Shown: positions 37,648 to 47,393, counted from the stretch's first letter. The stretch is 64,000 nt of DNA from Aliihoeflea aestuarii (GCF_024105665.1 NZ_JAAAMK010000002.1:558001-622000); one strand, 5' to 3'. The notes: generated from the sequence alone by a model not told the origin. Made by a program: numbers and translations.

Positions 37648-38588
37648 TGATTTTTCACCCTTGGATCGATGAACCCGTAGAGAATGTCGACGAACAGGTT
37701 GATGAAGATGAAGGTCAGCGCCATGAACAGCACCACGCCCTGGATGACCGGGTAATCACGCCGCGCCACCGCATTGACCAGCAATCTGCCGATACCGGGA
37801 ATATTGAACACCGTTTCGATCGCGATCGCGCCTCCCATCAGGACGGCGAAGGTGATTCCGATGACCGTGAGCACAGGAATCAACGCGTTCTTGAGAGCAT
37901 GGCGCAGGATGACCACACGCGATGGCAGGCCCTTGGCGCGCGCGGTGCGAATAAAATCTTCGCCGATGACGTCGAGCATACTGGAGCGCGTTATACGTGC
38001 GATGAAACCGGCCTGCACGAGACCGACCGAAACGGCTGGAAGGGTCAGGGACCAGATGCACGCCCAGAAGCCCTGATCGAGCGGTGTGTAACCTGCAACA
38101 GGGAACAGCCGGAACTCGACCGCGAACACGACGATGAGCATCAGCCCGAACCAGAATTCAGGCATTGAGACACCCACCATAGCGACCGTCATCGACACTT
38201 GGTCGAGAACGCCGTTGCGGTTGACCGCGGCCACGATGCCCGAGACCATGCCGACCACCACGGCGATCGTCAGCGCATAAAGCGTAAGCATGATCGTGGG
38301 TTCGAGGCGCTGCAAAATGGCGTCCATCACGGGCATTCGCAGGAAGATGGAGTCACCCAGGTCGAGCGTCGCCATGCGGCCGAGCCAGGTGAACAGTTGC
38401 ACGAGGAATGGGTCGTTGAGACCAAGCTGCTCGCGGAGCGCCTGAACCTGCTGGGCGGTGGCGTCAGCGCCAAGCATCACGGCCGCCGGATCGCCTGGCG
38501 ACAGATGCAGCAGGGTGAAGACCAGGAAAAGAGGCACGATCAGCGTCGGCAGCAGCGTTATGAGACGCCGCATGATGAAGAAAATCAT
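37644..38588 (-). CDS. Oligopeptide-type ABC transporter permease (DppB type)
   Basis: A 314-residue membrane protein starting MIFFIMRRLITLLPTLIVPLFLVF, the DppB-type first helix, with the EAA loop FIRTARAKGLPSRVVILRHALKNALIPV (about 213-240). Its start overlaps the stop of the PLP-enzyme gene and its stop overlaps the first ATPase gene, so the PLP gene is truly embedded in the transporter operon. Confidence 0.93.
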   Translation of the reverse strand: MIFFIMRRLITLLPTLIVPLFLVFTLLHLSPGDPAAVMLGADATAQQVQALREQLGLNDPFLVQLFTWLGRMATLDLGDSIFLRMPVMDAILQRLEPTIMLTLYALTIAVVVGMVSGIVAAVNRNGVLDQVSMTVAMVGVSMPEFWFGLMLIVVFAVEFRLFPVAGYTPLDQGFWACIWSLTLPAVSVGLVQAGFIARITRSSMLDVIGEDFIRTARAKGLPSRVVILRHALKNALIPVLTVIGITFAVLMGGAIAIETVFNIPGIGRLLVNAVARRDYPVIQGVVLFMALTFIFINLFVDILYGFIDPRVKNQ

Positions 38589-39769
38589 GGCGCGGCATCC
38601 TCCCGGCAGCGTTCGCCCAGAAGACCGTCCAGCGACGCGCCGGCCGCCACGCTTGTCTCGCGCATGTCCATTTCACGGTAGACCTTGAAGTCCTTGAAGC
38701 CGTGGCCGGTAATCATGCACACGATGCTGGCCTTCCGATCGATGATGCCGGCAGCGATCAGTTTTTCAGCCGCCGCCACCGAGCTCGCCGCCGTCGGTTC
38801 GGCAAAGATGCCGGTCCCGGCCGCCAGCCGGCGCATGGCAGCGCGAATTTCATCGTCGCTGACCGCTATCGCAACGCCGCACGTCTCGCGGACAAGGCGG
38901 AGAGTGTAGCTTCCGTCCTTCTCGTATCCGATCAGCGGGTCGGAGATGCCGGAGGCGATCGTCGTCGGCTCTCCCCATGCCGTCACAGCCGACAGCCCCT
39001 TGTCGTAGGCGTCGACGACGGGGGCGCATCCCTCGGCCTGCACGGCAACGACGCGTGGCATGCCTCCTGCCTTGTCGGCGAAACCTTGCACGACACCCTT
39101 GACGAGCGGCCCTGCACCGGTGGGAACCAGAACCCAGTCCGGCACGTCGCCGTTCAGTTGATCGGAGAGTTCGCGGCCGACGACGCGGAGGGCGTCCGTG
39201 CCGTAAGGATTGATGTAGGTGGTGGTCAAATTGACGTAACCCGCTTCCCGCGCGATACGCAGCGCAAGGTCGTAGGAGTTGCTGTAGTGGCCCTCTACCT
39301 TGATCAGTTGCGCGCCATAGGCCCCGATCTGCGTCATCTTCTCCAATGGCGTGCGCTGCGGCACGACGATGATCGCCGGCAGGCCGGCCCGGGCCGCATA
39401 GGCCGCCGCCGAGGCTCCCGCGTTGCCGCTCGACGCACACACCACGCCGTTTGCACCGAGAGCGATAGCACGCGTCAAGGCGGCAGCAACGTGACGGTCC
39501 TTGAAGGACCCGGACGGATTGCGCGTCTCGTCCTTGAACCACAGCCGACCCGAAAAACCGATCTCGGCAAGAAAATCATCCGGCGCGCGCAGAAGAGGAG
39601 TTTCACCTTCGCCGAGGCTGACGCGTTCGGAAATCAGCCCATCAAGGCGGGCTGTGCTTTTTTCATCGCGCACCAGTTCCAGAATGTCGCCGCAAGCGGC
39701 GCACTCGTAGATGAGCGCACACGGGTAGCGCGCACCACAATCCACGCAGGACAAATGCTCTTCGTTCAT
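38585..39769 (-). CDS. Threonine-synthase-like PLP enzyme, candidate amino-sugar-acid ammonia-lyase
   Basis: A 394-residue fold-type II PLP protein with an N-terminal zinc-ribbon (CxxC at 8-11 and 23-26), Schiff-base Lys90 in NPSGSFKDRH and the phosphate loop SSGNAGAS (113-120). By sequence it would be called threonine synthase, but homoserine kinase and other Thr genes are absent and the gene lies between two permease genes of an importer, followed by RidA and 2-keto-3-deoxy-sugar kinases. I infer a beta-eliminating ammonia-lyase acting on a 2-amino-3-hydroxy acid such as a glucosaminate. Threonine synthesis remains possible. Confidence 0.85.
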   Translation of the reverse strand: MNEEHLSCVDCGARYPCALIYECAACGDILELVRDEKSTARLDGLISERVSLGEGETPLLRAPDDFLAEIGFSGRLWFKDETRNPSGSFKDRHVAAALTRAIALGANGVVCASSGNAGASAAAYAARAGLPAIIVVPQRTPLEKMTQIGAYGAQLIKVEGHYSNSYDLALRIAREAGYVNLTTTYINPYGTDALRVVGRELSDQLNGDVPDWVLVPTGAGPLVKGVVQGFADKAGGMPRVVAVQAEGCAPVVDAYDKGLSAVTAWGEPTTIASGISDPLIGYEKDGSYTLRLVRETCGVAIAVSDDEIRAAMRRLAAGTGIFAEPTAASSVAAAEKLIAAGIIDRKASIVCMITGHGFKDFKVYREMDMRETSVAAGASLDGLLGERCREDAAP

Positions 39770-39770
39770 T

Positions 39771-40646
39771 TCATCGACCTTTCAATTTCGGATCGAGCGC
39801 ATCGCGCAAACCGTCGCCGAACAAGTTCAGCCCGAGCACGGTGATCATGATGGCCAGGCCAGGAAACAGCGCCATCCACCACGCGAGCACGATGAAGGTG
39901 CGCGCTTCGGCGAGCATGTTCCCCCAACTCGGCTGCGTCGGCGGCACGCCGACTCCGAGGAACGACAGCGCCGCCTCACCAAGAACGGCGTAGGAAAAGA
40001 TGAAGGTCGCCTGGATGATGATAGGCGACATCACGTTCGGCAGCACATGCCGGAAAAGCACGTAAAAGCGTGTCGCTCCCAGCGCGAAGCACGCCTCCAC
40101 GTAGGAGAGTTCCCGCACCACCAGAACCGCGCTGCGGATGATCCGCGCGACGCGGGGCATGTAGACGATGCCGAGCGCGAGCACGACCGTCGTGCTGCTC
40201 GCACCCATGACGCCCGTCATGGCGATCGCGAGCACGAGGCCGGGAAACGACATCAGGCCGTCCATTATACGCGACAGGACCATGTCGACGCGATTGTAGA
40301 AGCCGGTGACGAGACCGATCAGGGTTCCGATACCCACAGCGAAGGCGACGATTGCGATGCCGATTGCCAACGAGGTGCGCGCGCCATGGATCACGCGCGA
40401 CAGGACGTCTCGTCCGAACTCGTCGGTTCCCAGAAGATGCGCCGCACTGCCGGGTGGCTGCAGGCGATTGGCGATGTTCAACGCATTGGGATCGAACGGC
40501 GCAATCCAATGGGCCAGAACCGCGGTCAGCACCATGAGCGCGATCAGAAACGAGCCGGCAATGACGCTGCCGCGCGAAAAGAGCAGAACCAGAAAGGACG
40601 GTTCGCGAGATGTCGATACGGCAGGCTGTTCGGCTGCAATGCTCAT
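39771..40646 (-). CDS. Oligopeptide-type ABC transporter permease (DppC type)
   Basis: A 291-residue membrane protein with the DppC-type N-terminal helix (SVIAGSFLIALMVLTAVLAHWIAPFDPN), the GTDEFGRDVLSRVIHGARTS signature (about 73-92) and the EAA loop SYVEACFALGATRFYVLFRHVLPN (about 181-204). It overlaps the regulator gene by 4 bases and precedes the PLP-enzyme gene by 1 base. Confidence 0.93.
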   Translation of the reverse strand: MSIAAEQPAVSTSREPSFLVLLFSRGSVIAGSFLIALMVLTAVLAHWIAPFDPNALNIANRLQPPGSAAHLLGTDEFGRDVLSRVIHGARTSLAIGIAIVAFAVGIGTLIGLVTGFYNRVDMVLSRIMDGLMSFPGLVLAIAMTGVMGASSTTVVLALGIVYMPRVARIIRSAVLVVRELSYVEACFALGATRFYVLFRHVLPNVMSPIIIQATFIFSYAVLGEAALSFLGVGVPPTQPSWGNMLAEARTFIVLAWWMALFPGLAIMITVLGLNLFGDGLRDALDPKLKGR

Positions 40647-41965
40647 TGGACGGCTCCGTCCCGTGACGACATGTCGATCCTGTAAAGGGTGGCGGGGCGT
40701 CCCTGACCGACGGCTACGCTTTCGCCGACCGAGCGCGCGAACCCGGCCTCGGCCAGACGTGCGAGCACCCGGCGGGCCGTACGCGACGTGGTGTCGAGTA
40801 TCCTGGCAAGCTCGATGGCGCTGTAATTCGCGTTGCGATCGGTCTCCAGCGCTTCCAGGATTCGCGCCAGATTGGCCGAGGTGATGCCGATTCTGTCGGC
40901 CAGGCGCGTGATTTCCACATCCGCGACCCGGATGATGCGGCTGCTCGATCCCGCTCCGAGCGGTCCGATCAGGCGATCATTGTCGAAGACGACGAACACG
41001 CTGTCATTTTGGTCGAGTTCCGCCCGATAAAGGGCCTTGCGCGCGCCTTCCTCGGCAATGGCCGCGCTCGGTCCCGTGCCGATTCCCATCTGGAAACTGT
41101 AATTGCCCAGTTGCGGTGACGACTGGAAATAGGGCGCCGTGGTGAAATCCTGCGTCTGTGTCTTCAACGCGCCGTAAGTCGAGTAAAACAAATGCAGCCC
41201 GTTGCCGATATCCACGAGATGGACACCGAGGCGGTCGGCGGATTCCAGAAGCTGGCTTTCCATTTCCAGCGCCATGCGCCGTGTTTCGGCGATCGACGCG
41301 TTGACGCTGGGGATGCCAACCCGCAGCAGGCCGACCGCGATCTGCGACCCCCGGTAGCGGGCCTGGATGTAGCGCGACACCAGAAGATCGAGCGCCTTCA
41401 GGATCGTGTGCTTGGTCCAGAACATGAAATGGCAGGGGATGCCCGCTTCGTCCAGTTTCGCTTTCACCACGGAACGGCAGGTGAGCGCATGGGTGGTGCG
41501 GCCAGAACGATAATTCTCGATATGAAAGCTTGCGAAATCGTCATGGATTCCGCCCTCGACGAGCGGCATCGTGCGGATGCCGCTCGGGTCGATCCCGATC
41601 TCGCCGCAGACATCGCGCACCGTGGCGGTCGATATCGTATCGACGCTGATGGTCGACAGATCGGTATTGCGACTTGCAAGATCGAAAAACGCCTTGAGAA
41701 GGGAGACCTCGTCATAGACGACGAAATCGGCGGGCACGGACAAAGCTCCCCTCTCTTCGAGAGAAATATAATAGGGCACCGGCCCGGAGAACAGAATCGC
41801 ATCGACGATGGGTTCGAGTTCGGCGGCATAGCCACTCGCCTCTTCCTGATGCGCATAGCAGCGCACCTCGAATTGCAGGCGAGGATCGGCATCGGCCAAA
41901 GCGGCGTCGAGCCTGTCCCGAAAATCGGCATTGCAAACGATGCCGATCCTGATTTCGTTCGTCAT
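40643..41965 (-). CDS. Putative transcriptional regulator with unusual N-terminal domain and C-terminal winged helix
   Basis: A 440-residue protein I cannot assign to a named family. The C-terminus (about 366-430) looks like a winged helix-turn-helix (IELARILDTTSRTARRVLARLAEAGF, then a beta-wing with GRPATLYRI). The N-terminal 110 residues resemble a two-lobed sensor (IRIGIVCNADF...VDAILFSGPVPYYI). The middle (about 205-335) has a FQMGIGTGPSAAIAEEGARKAL stretch reminiscent of GGDEF-like palm or GTP-cyclohydrolase-III-like domains, without a complete GGDEF motif. AGGAG fixes the ATG at 41965. It sits between the binding-protein and permease genes, so it is probably a pathway-specific regulator sensing the substrate. 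Confidence 0.6.
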   Translation of the reverse strand: MTNEIRIGIVCNADFRDRLDAALADADPRLQFEVRCYAHQEEASGYAAELEPIVDAILFSGPVPYYISLEERGALSVPADFVVYDEVSLLKAFFDLASRNTDLSTISVDTISTATVRDVCGEIGIDPSGIRTMPLVEGGIHDDFASFHIENYRSGRTTHALTCRSVVKAKLDEAGIPCHFMFWTKHTILKALDLLVSRYIQARYRGSQIAVGLLRVGIPSVNASIAETRRMALEMESQLLESADRLGVHLVDIGNGLHLFYSTYGALKTQTQDFTTAPYFQSSPQLGNYSFQMGIGTGPSAAIAEEGARKALYRAELDQNDSVFVVFDNDRLIGPLGAGSSSRIIRVADVEITRLADRIGITSANLARILEALETDRNANYSAIELARILDTTSRTARRVLARLAEAGFARSVGESVAVGQGRPATLYRIDMSSRDGAVQ

Positions 41966-42012
41966 ATCCGTCTCCTGCCGGATCGCCCCATTTTCGCGGG
42001 AAGCAACCAGCG

Positions 42013-43569
42013 TCACTCTTTCCAGACGTTCCAGTAGAACGGGAAGGGCGTGGCTTCGAAATTCTGCACCTGGGTGCTCTTGACGCCCAGGATGAAGAAA
42101 TCGCCGAATTTGGCCATAGGCGCGGCCTCCCAGAAATGAGTTTGCAACTCTTCCCACACGCCAAGACGGGCTTCCGGGTCCATCTGCGTGTTCAGGCGCT
42201 GCACCAGATCATCCTTGACGGAGTCTTCCCAAAAACCAGGCCACGCGCTGTCAAAGCAGGGCCACACGCCGGGATCGGGTGTGAAGGTCGTCGCGCCGCT
42301 GAAGATGTGATAGGCCTCAGGATCGTTGCGCTGCTGCACGATCGTCGCCCAATCCACGACCTCCAATTCGATGTTGAAACCGACGGCGCGCAACTGATCG
42401 ACCGCCACGAGCGCATTGCGATACATGAAATCGTATTCGCGCGTCGTCAGCCATTTCAGCGGCTCGCCGTCATAGCCGGCTTCTTCAAGAAGGGCGCGAG
42501 CGCGTTCGACGTCATTGGCGCCGTACATGCCGCCATCGGCATCGGTCCACCAGTTCGCCTGCTCCTGAAAGAGGATGCCGGGGTCGAGGCGATAGAAGTC
42601 CTGCGACGCGAAGGCCGCGCCCATGATCTCCTCATTGTTCACGCCGAGTACGAAGGCCTGCCGCACGCGCTGATCATCGAAGGGAGCGCGGCTCTTATTG
42701 AAAACCGCCATAGTCCACCAGTAGGGCTTAGTGATCGTGGCTTCGACATTGGGATAAAGATCGATCATCGGCGCCATGTCCTGGCTGACCTGATCGGTGA
42801 TGTCGAAGAGACCGGTCTGGACACCTTCGAGACGGACTGACACTTCCGGCGTCGGGACGAACGTCAGTTGTTCGAAATGCGCCGTGCGCGCTCCCCCCAT
42901 TCCGTCCGCCTCGCCTTCAAGAGCGGCATAATCTTCAAACCGCATCAGGCGGATATGCTGGTCGGGAACATGCTCGTCGAACCTGAATGGTCCGGTTCCG
43001 ACATAGCTTCGGATTTCGCCTTCGCCATATTCCTCGATGACGCTGGCGGGATAGATCGCCGCCTGTTGATTGGGAAAGGCCAGCATCATGGGAACGATCG
43101 GCGAAGCTTCGGCAAGCTCGATCTCGATCGTCAGATCACCGGTCTTTCGAAGCTCGACGACATTGTCGAACATCAGGCGACCGTAGTTCGACTTGTCGCT
43201 CCAGCGTTCGAGAGAGGCGATGACATCGTCCGCGTCAAGGACCGTTCCGTCGTGAAAAGGCACGTCGGCTCGGATGTCGATTACATAGGTATTTCGGTTC
43301 TCGTCGAACTCATAGCTCTCGGCAAGCATCGGAACGGCATCGTAATTCGCGTCGAGCGTGAACAACCCTTCGTAGATGTGCCAGCCGATCGACTGCGTGA
43401 TGAAGGCCGTGGATTGATGGGCATCGAGCGTCGGCGGCTCGCCCGTGATCGCAACGTTGAGCGTTCCTCCCGAAGCCTCCTGCGTCCAAGCCGCCTGCGG
43501 GACGGCCCAAACCGTCGCCGCAAGACCGATCACCGCCGAAAACCGGCCAATCGTCGTCGTGATGTCCAT
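42013..43569 (-). CDS. Oligopeptide-type ABC transporter substrate-binding protein (family 5)
   Basis: A 518-residue periplasmic binding protein of the DppA/OppA class. A Sec signal peptide ends near residue 29 (AAW-TQEASGG), followed by the family pattern GTLNVAITGEPPTLDAHQS, SYEFDENRNTYVIDIRADVPFHDG and APFDDQRVRQAF. Members bind peptides, nickel, opines, chito-oligosaccharides or sugar derivatives, so cargo cannot be read directly. It is the first gene of the transporter block, 60 bases after the D-aminoacylase-family gene. Confidence 0.93.
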   Translation of the reverse strand: MDITTTIGRFSAVIGLAATVWAVPQAAWTQEASGGTLNVAITGEPPTLDAHQSTAFITQSIGWHIYEGLFTLDANYDAVPMLAESYEFDENRNTYVIDIRADVPFHDGTVLDADDVIASLERWSDKSNYGRLMFDNVVELRKTGDLTIEIELAEASPIVPMMLAFPNQQAAIYPASVIEEYGEGEIRSYVGTGPFRFDEHVPDQHIRLMRFEDYAALEGEADGMGGARTAHFEQLTFVPTPEVSVRLEGVQTGLFDITDQVSQDMAPMIDLYPNVEATITKPYWWTMAVFNKSRAPFDDQRVRQAFVLGVNNEEIMGAAFASQDFYRLDPGILFQEQANWWTDADGGMYGANDVERARALLEEAGYDGEPLKWLTTREYDFMYRNALVAVDQLRAVGFNIELEVVDWATIVQQRNDPEAYHIFSGATTFTPDPGVWPCFDSAWPGFWEDSVKDDLVQRLNTQMDPEARLGVWEELQTHFWEAAPMAKFGDFFILGVKSTQVQNFEATPFPFYWNVWKE

Positions 43570-43629
43570 TTCCTTCTCCCTTTTTTGCTCGTCGTGTTCC
43601 CGTTGATGGATGCGCCGGGCTCTTGCGGA

Positions 43630-45258
43630 TCAGTGGCTCGAATGCAGACCGCCATTGCAGCAAACGCAGCCGAAGCGCTGGAGACGTCCGGGCCGCTCGG
43701 CGGAAATGCTGCCCGCGCTCGCAACAAGCCTGCCGTTGACGTGGACGCTGTCGAGCCCGACCGGAAATCGGCGCGGGTCCTCGAAAGTCGCCTTGTCCTC
43801 GATATCGTTTTCATCGAAGACGATGAGGTCGGCGTGAGCCCCCTCCGCGATCAGGCCGCGCCCAGACAATCCGAAACGACGCGCTGAGATCGCCGTCATC
43901 TTGCGGACGGCGTGCTCGACGGACATGATGTTTTCCTGGCGCACGTAGCGCGCGATCATGCGCGGAAACGTTCCATAGTGACGCGGATGGACGCGGCCGG
44001 TTTCGAGAGGAATGCCATCGGAGCCGACCATCGCGAAGTCCGAACGCAGCACCGACTTCACGTCCTCGTCGGACATCTGATGAAGAATCATCGTGATCTG
44101 CGCCTGCTCCTCCACGAGAAGATCGAGCATGCAGTCGACTGGATTCTGACCACGGGAACTTGCGATCGCGGCCATGTTCATGCCTTCCAAGGAGCGATTG
44201 GCCTCGCCGGCAACGCCCGAGATGACAACCCTGTCCCAGCCGAGCATCAGGGCGAAATTGTCCCAGCCGGGAACGCTCGTCTCCATGTCGCGCTTGATGC
44301 GCGTCCGCGCATCCTTGTTCGCCAGCCTCGCCATCACGTCGGCGCCGCTGCCCGACGACACCCAGGGCGGCAGCACGGACATCAGCGTGCTGGAGCCGGC
44401 CGTATAGGTGTAGATATCGCAAGTCACATCGAGCCCGGCCTGCCGACGCTGATCGATCATTTCCAGCGCCCGGCCGATCGTGCCCCAGTTTTTCAGGCCG
44501 ACGACCTTCAAATGGCTGATGTGAAGCGGCGAGCCCGCCGCCTCGGCGATCTCCATGACTTCGGTTAGCGAGACCAGTAGGCTGTCGCCTTCGGTGCGGA
44601 TATGGCAGTTGAGAATGCCGCCGTGACGCGCCGATGCCGCGGCGAGCGCGACAAGCTCGGAGCGGTCGGCATAGCATCCCGGCGCGTAAAGAAGGCCGAG
44701 CGACAGCCCGATCGCGCCGGCCCGCATGGCCTCCGAAACCATCGCGCTCATGCGCTCGATCTCCGCCGGCTTCGCATGACGGTTTTCAAACCCCATGACC
44801 GCTATGCGAACTGCACCATGGGCGACCTGTGAAACTGAATTTATCGTCGACGGCGTCTCGTCGAGCGTGTTCAGATAGTCACCGAAGCTCGACCAGGAGG
44901 CCCTTTCCGGCAATTTGCCGAGGACCGGGCTGGCATATCGCGCAAGGTCACTTTCTCGGCCCGCGCCCAGCGGGGCCGCTCCAAAACCGCAATTTCCAAG
45001 CACGACGGACGTGACGCCCTGCAAAAGCTTGGGCGCGTGCGTTTGATCGCGCAGGACCGCAATGTCGTCATGGGTATGAACGTCAATGAACCCTGGCGCC
45101 AGAATCTGGCCATCGAGGTCGACCACTTCGACCGCATCTCCGGCGACCGCGCGGCCGACAGCGACGATCCTGCCGTCGCGTATCGCAACCTCGCCGAACA
45201 TCCAAGGGCTGCCTGTCCCATCGATGATCTTCGCATTGACGAACTTCAAATCAAACAC
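43630..45258 (-). CDS. N-acyl-D-amino-acid deacylase (D-aminoacylase family)
   Basis: A 542-residue amidohydrolase-superfamily protein. The metal site shows HTH at 61-63 ([11 protein letters not shown]) and the cysteine ligand Cys90 in LGNCGFG, which is diagnostic of D-aminoacylases; [12 protein letters not shown] and HISHLKVVG supply further ligands, and the C-terminal DLIVFDEN closes the second beta-domain. These zinc enzymes hydrolyse N-acyl (often acetyl) D-amino acids. I prefer the GTG at 45258 (GAGAG upstream); a TTG at 45273 is possible. It lies upstream of the oligopeptide-type importer, and would release a D-2-amino acid such as D-glucosaminate from its N-acetyl form. Confidence 0.88.
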   Translation of the reverse strand: MFDLKFVNAKIIDGTGSPWMFGEVAIRDGRIVAVGRAVAGDAVEVVDLDGQILAPGFIDVHTHDDIAVLRDQTHAPKLLQGVTSVVLGNCGFGAAPLGAGRESDLARYASPVLGKLPERASWSSFGDYLNTLDETPSTINSVSQVAHGAVRIAVMGFENRHAKPAEIERMSAMVSEAMRAGAIGLSLGLLYAPGCYADRSELVALAAASARHGGILNCHIRTEGDSLLVSLTEVMEIAEAAGSPLHISHLKVVGLKNWGTIGRALEMIDQRRQAGLDVTCDIYTYTAGSSTLMSVLPPWVSSGSGADVMARLANKDARTRIKRDMETSVPGWDNFALMLGWDRVVISGVAGEANRSLEGMNMAAIASSRGQNPVDCMLDLLVEEQAQITMILHQMSDEDVKSVLRSDFAMVGSDGIPLETGRVHPRHYGTFPRMIARYVRQENIMSVEHAVRKMTAISARRFGLSGRGLIAEGAHADLIVFDENDIEDKATFEDPRRFPVGLDSVHVNGRLVASAGSISAERPGRLQRFGCVCCNGGLHSSH

Positions 45259-45295
45259 TGTGGCTGCTCTCAATATGTCACTAAATGTCCATTAA

Positions 45296-45324
45296 TAAAT
45301 ATCCTCTTATCGTGTTCAAGTCAA
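45296..45324 (-). promoter_or_regulatory. Candidate sigma70-type promoter for the D-aminoacylase gene
   Basis: Read on the minus strand, TTGACT (45319-45324) is followed after 17 bases by TATTTA (45296-45301), in an AT-rich stretch unlike its surroundings. It lies about 40 bases before the deacylase start and suggests that the lower part of the minus arm can be transcribed on its own. Confidence 0.4.
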
Positions 45325-45377
45325 TTGGTCGCCAGCGCCCTTACCGTGCGCACGATCTCTGATGCTGAAAATGCGCC

Positions 45378-46310
45378 TTAAGCTGGTAGCCCGGCGCCGC
45401 AAACCGGAGCTACGACCGTCTGCCCCTTCTCCACCGACACTTTCCCGGTGGACAGGGCGGCGATAGCCGCTGCGCCGCTCAGATCCGCGGCCAGTCCGCA
45501 TTCAAACCAGAGCCAATTCGCAGCAGCCTGCATATCGGCGTCACTGACCAGAACGACCTCGTCGATCACAGTCCGCGACAGCTCGAACAAGGCGTCGTCC
45601 GTGCGCTTGCACGCCATCGTCGGAACGGTCGTCGTGATCTGCGGCAGCGAAACCACTTCGCCGGCCGCCAGTGAAGCGTAGAGCGTCGGGGACCCGACAG
45701 GCTCGACGCCGATGACCCTGACGGACGGCTTCACCGCTTTTAATGCCACGCCGGCGCCGGTTATGAATCCACCGCCGCCGACAGCGATGACAACCACATT
45801 CACGTCCGGCAAATCCTCGAGGATTTCGAGGCCGACGGTTCCCTGCCCGGCGACGATGAGCGGATCGGCGAAGGAATGGAAATAGGTTGCGCCCTTCTTC
45901 TCGGCAAAGGCACGCGCGCCCGCATTGGCTTCATCGTAGCTGGCGCCGCCAACGATAGCCGTTGCACCCCAATCCCGGATTTTAGCGATCTTGTCGGCCG
46001 CGACATTGTCCGGCAGGAACAAGGTGGCCTGAATACCTGCAACATGAGCGCTGCGCGCTACCGCCAGCCCGTGGTTACCGCCGGAGGCTGCGACAAGGCC
46101 TCGGCTTAGTTCCTTCGCCGACAAGGATAGAAGCTTGTTGGTCGCGCCCCGCGCCTTGAAGGAACCGGAAGGCTGAAGGCATTCCAGCTTGAGGTGAAGA
46201 TCGCCATCGGTCACCGGACGGCGCAGCCCCGTCGCGGCCAGAAGAGGCGTCCGCCTTACGAAGGGACGAATGCGCTTATGCGCGGATCGGATATCATTCA
46301 AATCGATCAT
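45378..46310 (-). CDS. Threonine/serine dehydratase-like PLP enzyme
   Basis: A 310-residue fold-type II PLP enzyme: Lys52 in PSGSFKARGA, phosphate loop SGGNHG (76-81) and a glycine loop AVGGGGFITGAGV (about 166-178). It lacks the C-terminal ACT domain of biosynthetic IlvA, so it is of the catabolic or serine-racemase/EutB type. The reaction would eliminate the beta-hydroxyl and release ammonia from a 2-amino-3-hydroxy acid. The ATG at 46310 overlaps the stop of the upstream deacylase gene in ATGA, linking deacylation with deamination. Confidence 0.88.
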   Translation of the reverse strand: MIDLNDIRSAHKRIRPFVRRTPLLAATGLRRPVTDGDLHLKLECLQPSGSFKARGATNKLLSLSAKELSRGLVAASGGNHGLAVARSAHVAGIQATLFLPDNVAADKIAKIRDWGATAIVGGASYDEANAGARAFAEKKGATYFHSFADPLIVAGQGTVGLEILEDLPDVNVVVIAVGGGGFITGAGVALKAVKPSVRVIGVEPVGSPTLYASLAAGEVVSLPQITTTVPTMACKRTDDALFELSRTVIDEVVLVSDADMQAAANWLWFECGLAADLSGAAAIAALSTGKVSVEKGQTVVAPVCGAGLPA

Positions 46311-47317
46311 GCGAGATCTCCCTGAAACGGTGAAGCAACGACGATGCAGCAATTGCCGGGCTTGACGCGTCCCGGTTGTCGCCGTGCATAGACAATCCCG
46401 TCCTGACGATAGATCAATTCGGCAGGCAGACGCATGGGATCGTCAAGGAAGTGGACACGGCCCGCAGGCTGACCGGCCGAAATTTCCGTCCCGTTCGCAT
46501 GAAATGGCTCGAAAACGCCATCACCGCTCGCCAGCACGTAGCTCTGCGAACCGGCGACTTCGAAGAGAGTACGATCCTCGCGCACAGCGCTCTTGTTTTC
46601 GACAAGTCCGAGATGAGCAAGGACATTGTGAATGCCGCGCCGGCAGATGGCCAGCGCCTCCAGCCCGACCGTACCGCCGCCGCCCATTTCGGTGCCGACC
46701 GTCGTGAGCCCGGCACGCACTGCGCTTGCCGTCGACGTGCGCGTCTCGCCGAGATTGGAAACCACGACGGTCAGCGGGGCATCGAAAGCAAGAACGGCTT
46801 CGACGTTTCGCTTCTGGTGAGCCGGATCAAGGGCCGGCTCGACGATCGCGCTTGGTAGAATATCGAGCGACGAGCCACCCGAATGCAGGTCGAGGAAGGC
46901 ATCACCATGCGGATAAACGACATCGTTCATGAAGGCCGATATCTGCTGGGAAATCGTGCCCTCGGGATTTCCAGGATAGGTGCGATTGAGGTTCAACCCA
47001 TCGACGGGAGAAGTACGCGTACCTGCCATGACGGCAGGAATGTTGAGCGCGGGAAGAACGATCAGGCACCCCTGGATGGCGCCGGGGTCGATGTCACGGA
47101 TAAGTTCCCCAAGCGCGATCGGCCCCTCATATTCGTCACCGTGATTGCCCCCCGATAGAATAAGCGTCGGCCCTGTTCCGTTCTTTACGACGGCGATCGG
47201 CAAGACCGTCGCTCCCCACGCATCGCTGTGAGGAGAATGGGGGATATTGACGGACCCGACCTGCTTGCCGTCCTTTCCGAAATCGACGGTCATATAGGCC
47301 GTGCTGCGCCTGGTCAT
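46307..47317 (-). CDS. DoeB-like deacylase (succinylglutamate desuccinylase/aspartoacylase family)
   Basis: A 336-residue zinc amidohydrolase. The HxxE ligands are His59 and Glu62 in GGNHGDEYEG and the third ligand is His145 in LDLHSGG. The closest named relative by pattern (VPHS...IPIAVVKNGTGPT, GGNHGDEYEGP) is DoeB/EutE, which deacetylates N-alpha-acetyl-diaminobutyrate in ectoine breakdown. Because ectoine hydrolase (DoeA) and the other ectoine genes are missing, another N-acyl amino compound is likely. AAGGAG precedes the ATG. It is the first gene of the minus arm, divergent from the D-serine-dehydratase-like gene. Confidence 0.88.
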   Translation of the reverse strand: MTRRSTAYMTVDFGKDGKQVGSVNIPHSPHSDAWGATVLPIAVVKNGTGPTLILSGGNHGDEYEGPIALGELIRDIDPGAIQGCLIVLPALNIPAVMAGTRTSPVDGLNLNRTYPGNPEGTISQQISAFMNDVVYPHGDAFLDLHSGGSSLDILPSAIVEPALDPAHQKRNVEAVLAFDAPLTVVVSNLGETRTSTASAVRAGLTTVGTEMGGGGTVGLEALAICRRGIHNVLAHLGLVENKSAVREDRTLFEVAGSQSYVLASGDGVFEPFHANGTEISAGQPAGRVHFLDDPMRLPAELIYRQDGIVYARRQPGRVKPGNCCIVVASPFQGDLA

Positions 47318-47377
47318 ACTGAGTTATCTCCTTCTTCAGCGCATGGACAATTTTGGACATTGCCAATGCTGCAGATA

Positions 47378-47393
47378 ATGATAACGTTGTCAT
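47378..47393. promoter_or_regulatory. LacI-type operator in the divergent intergenic region
   Basis: ATGATAACGTTGTCAT is a near-palindrome (14 of 16 positions symmetrical) with the central ACGT of classical LacI-family operators. It lies between the divergent starts 47317 and 47441; a possible plus-strand -35 (TTGGAC, 47354-47359) lies just upstream. The LacI gene at 53199 is the natural partner. Confidence 0.6.

Noticed and set aside
38585-39769. Housekeeping thrC in a threonine operon
   Set aside because: No hom or thrB gene is near, and the gene is translationally overlapped with importer genes. The function is kept open rather than assigned as thrC.
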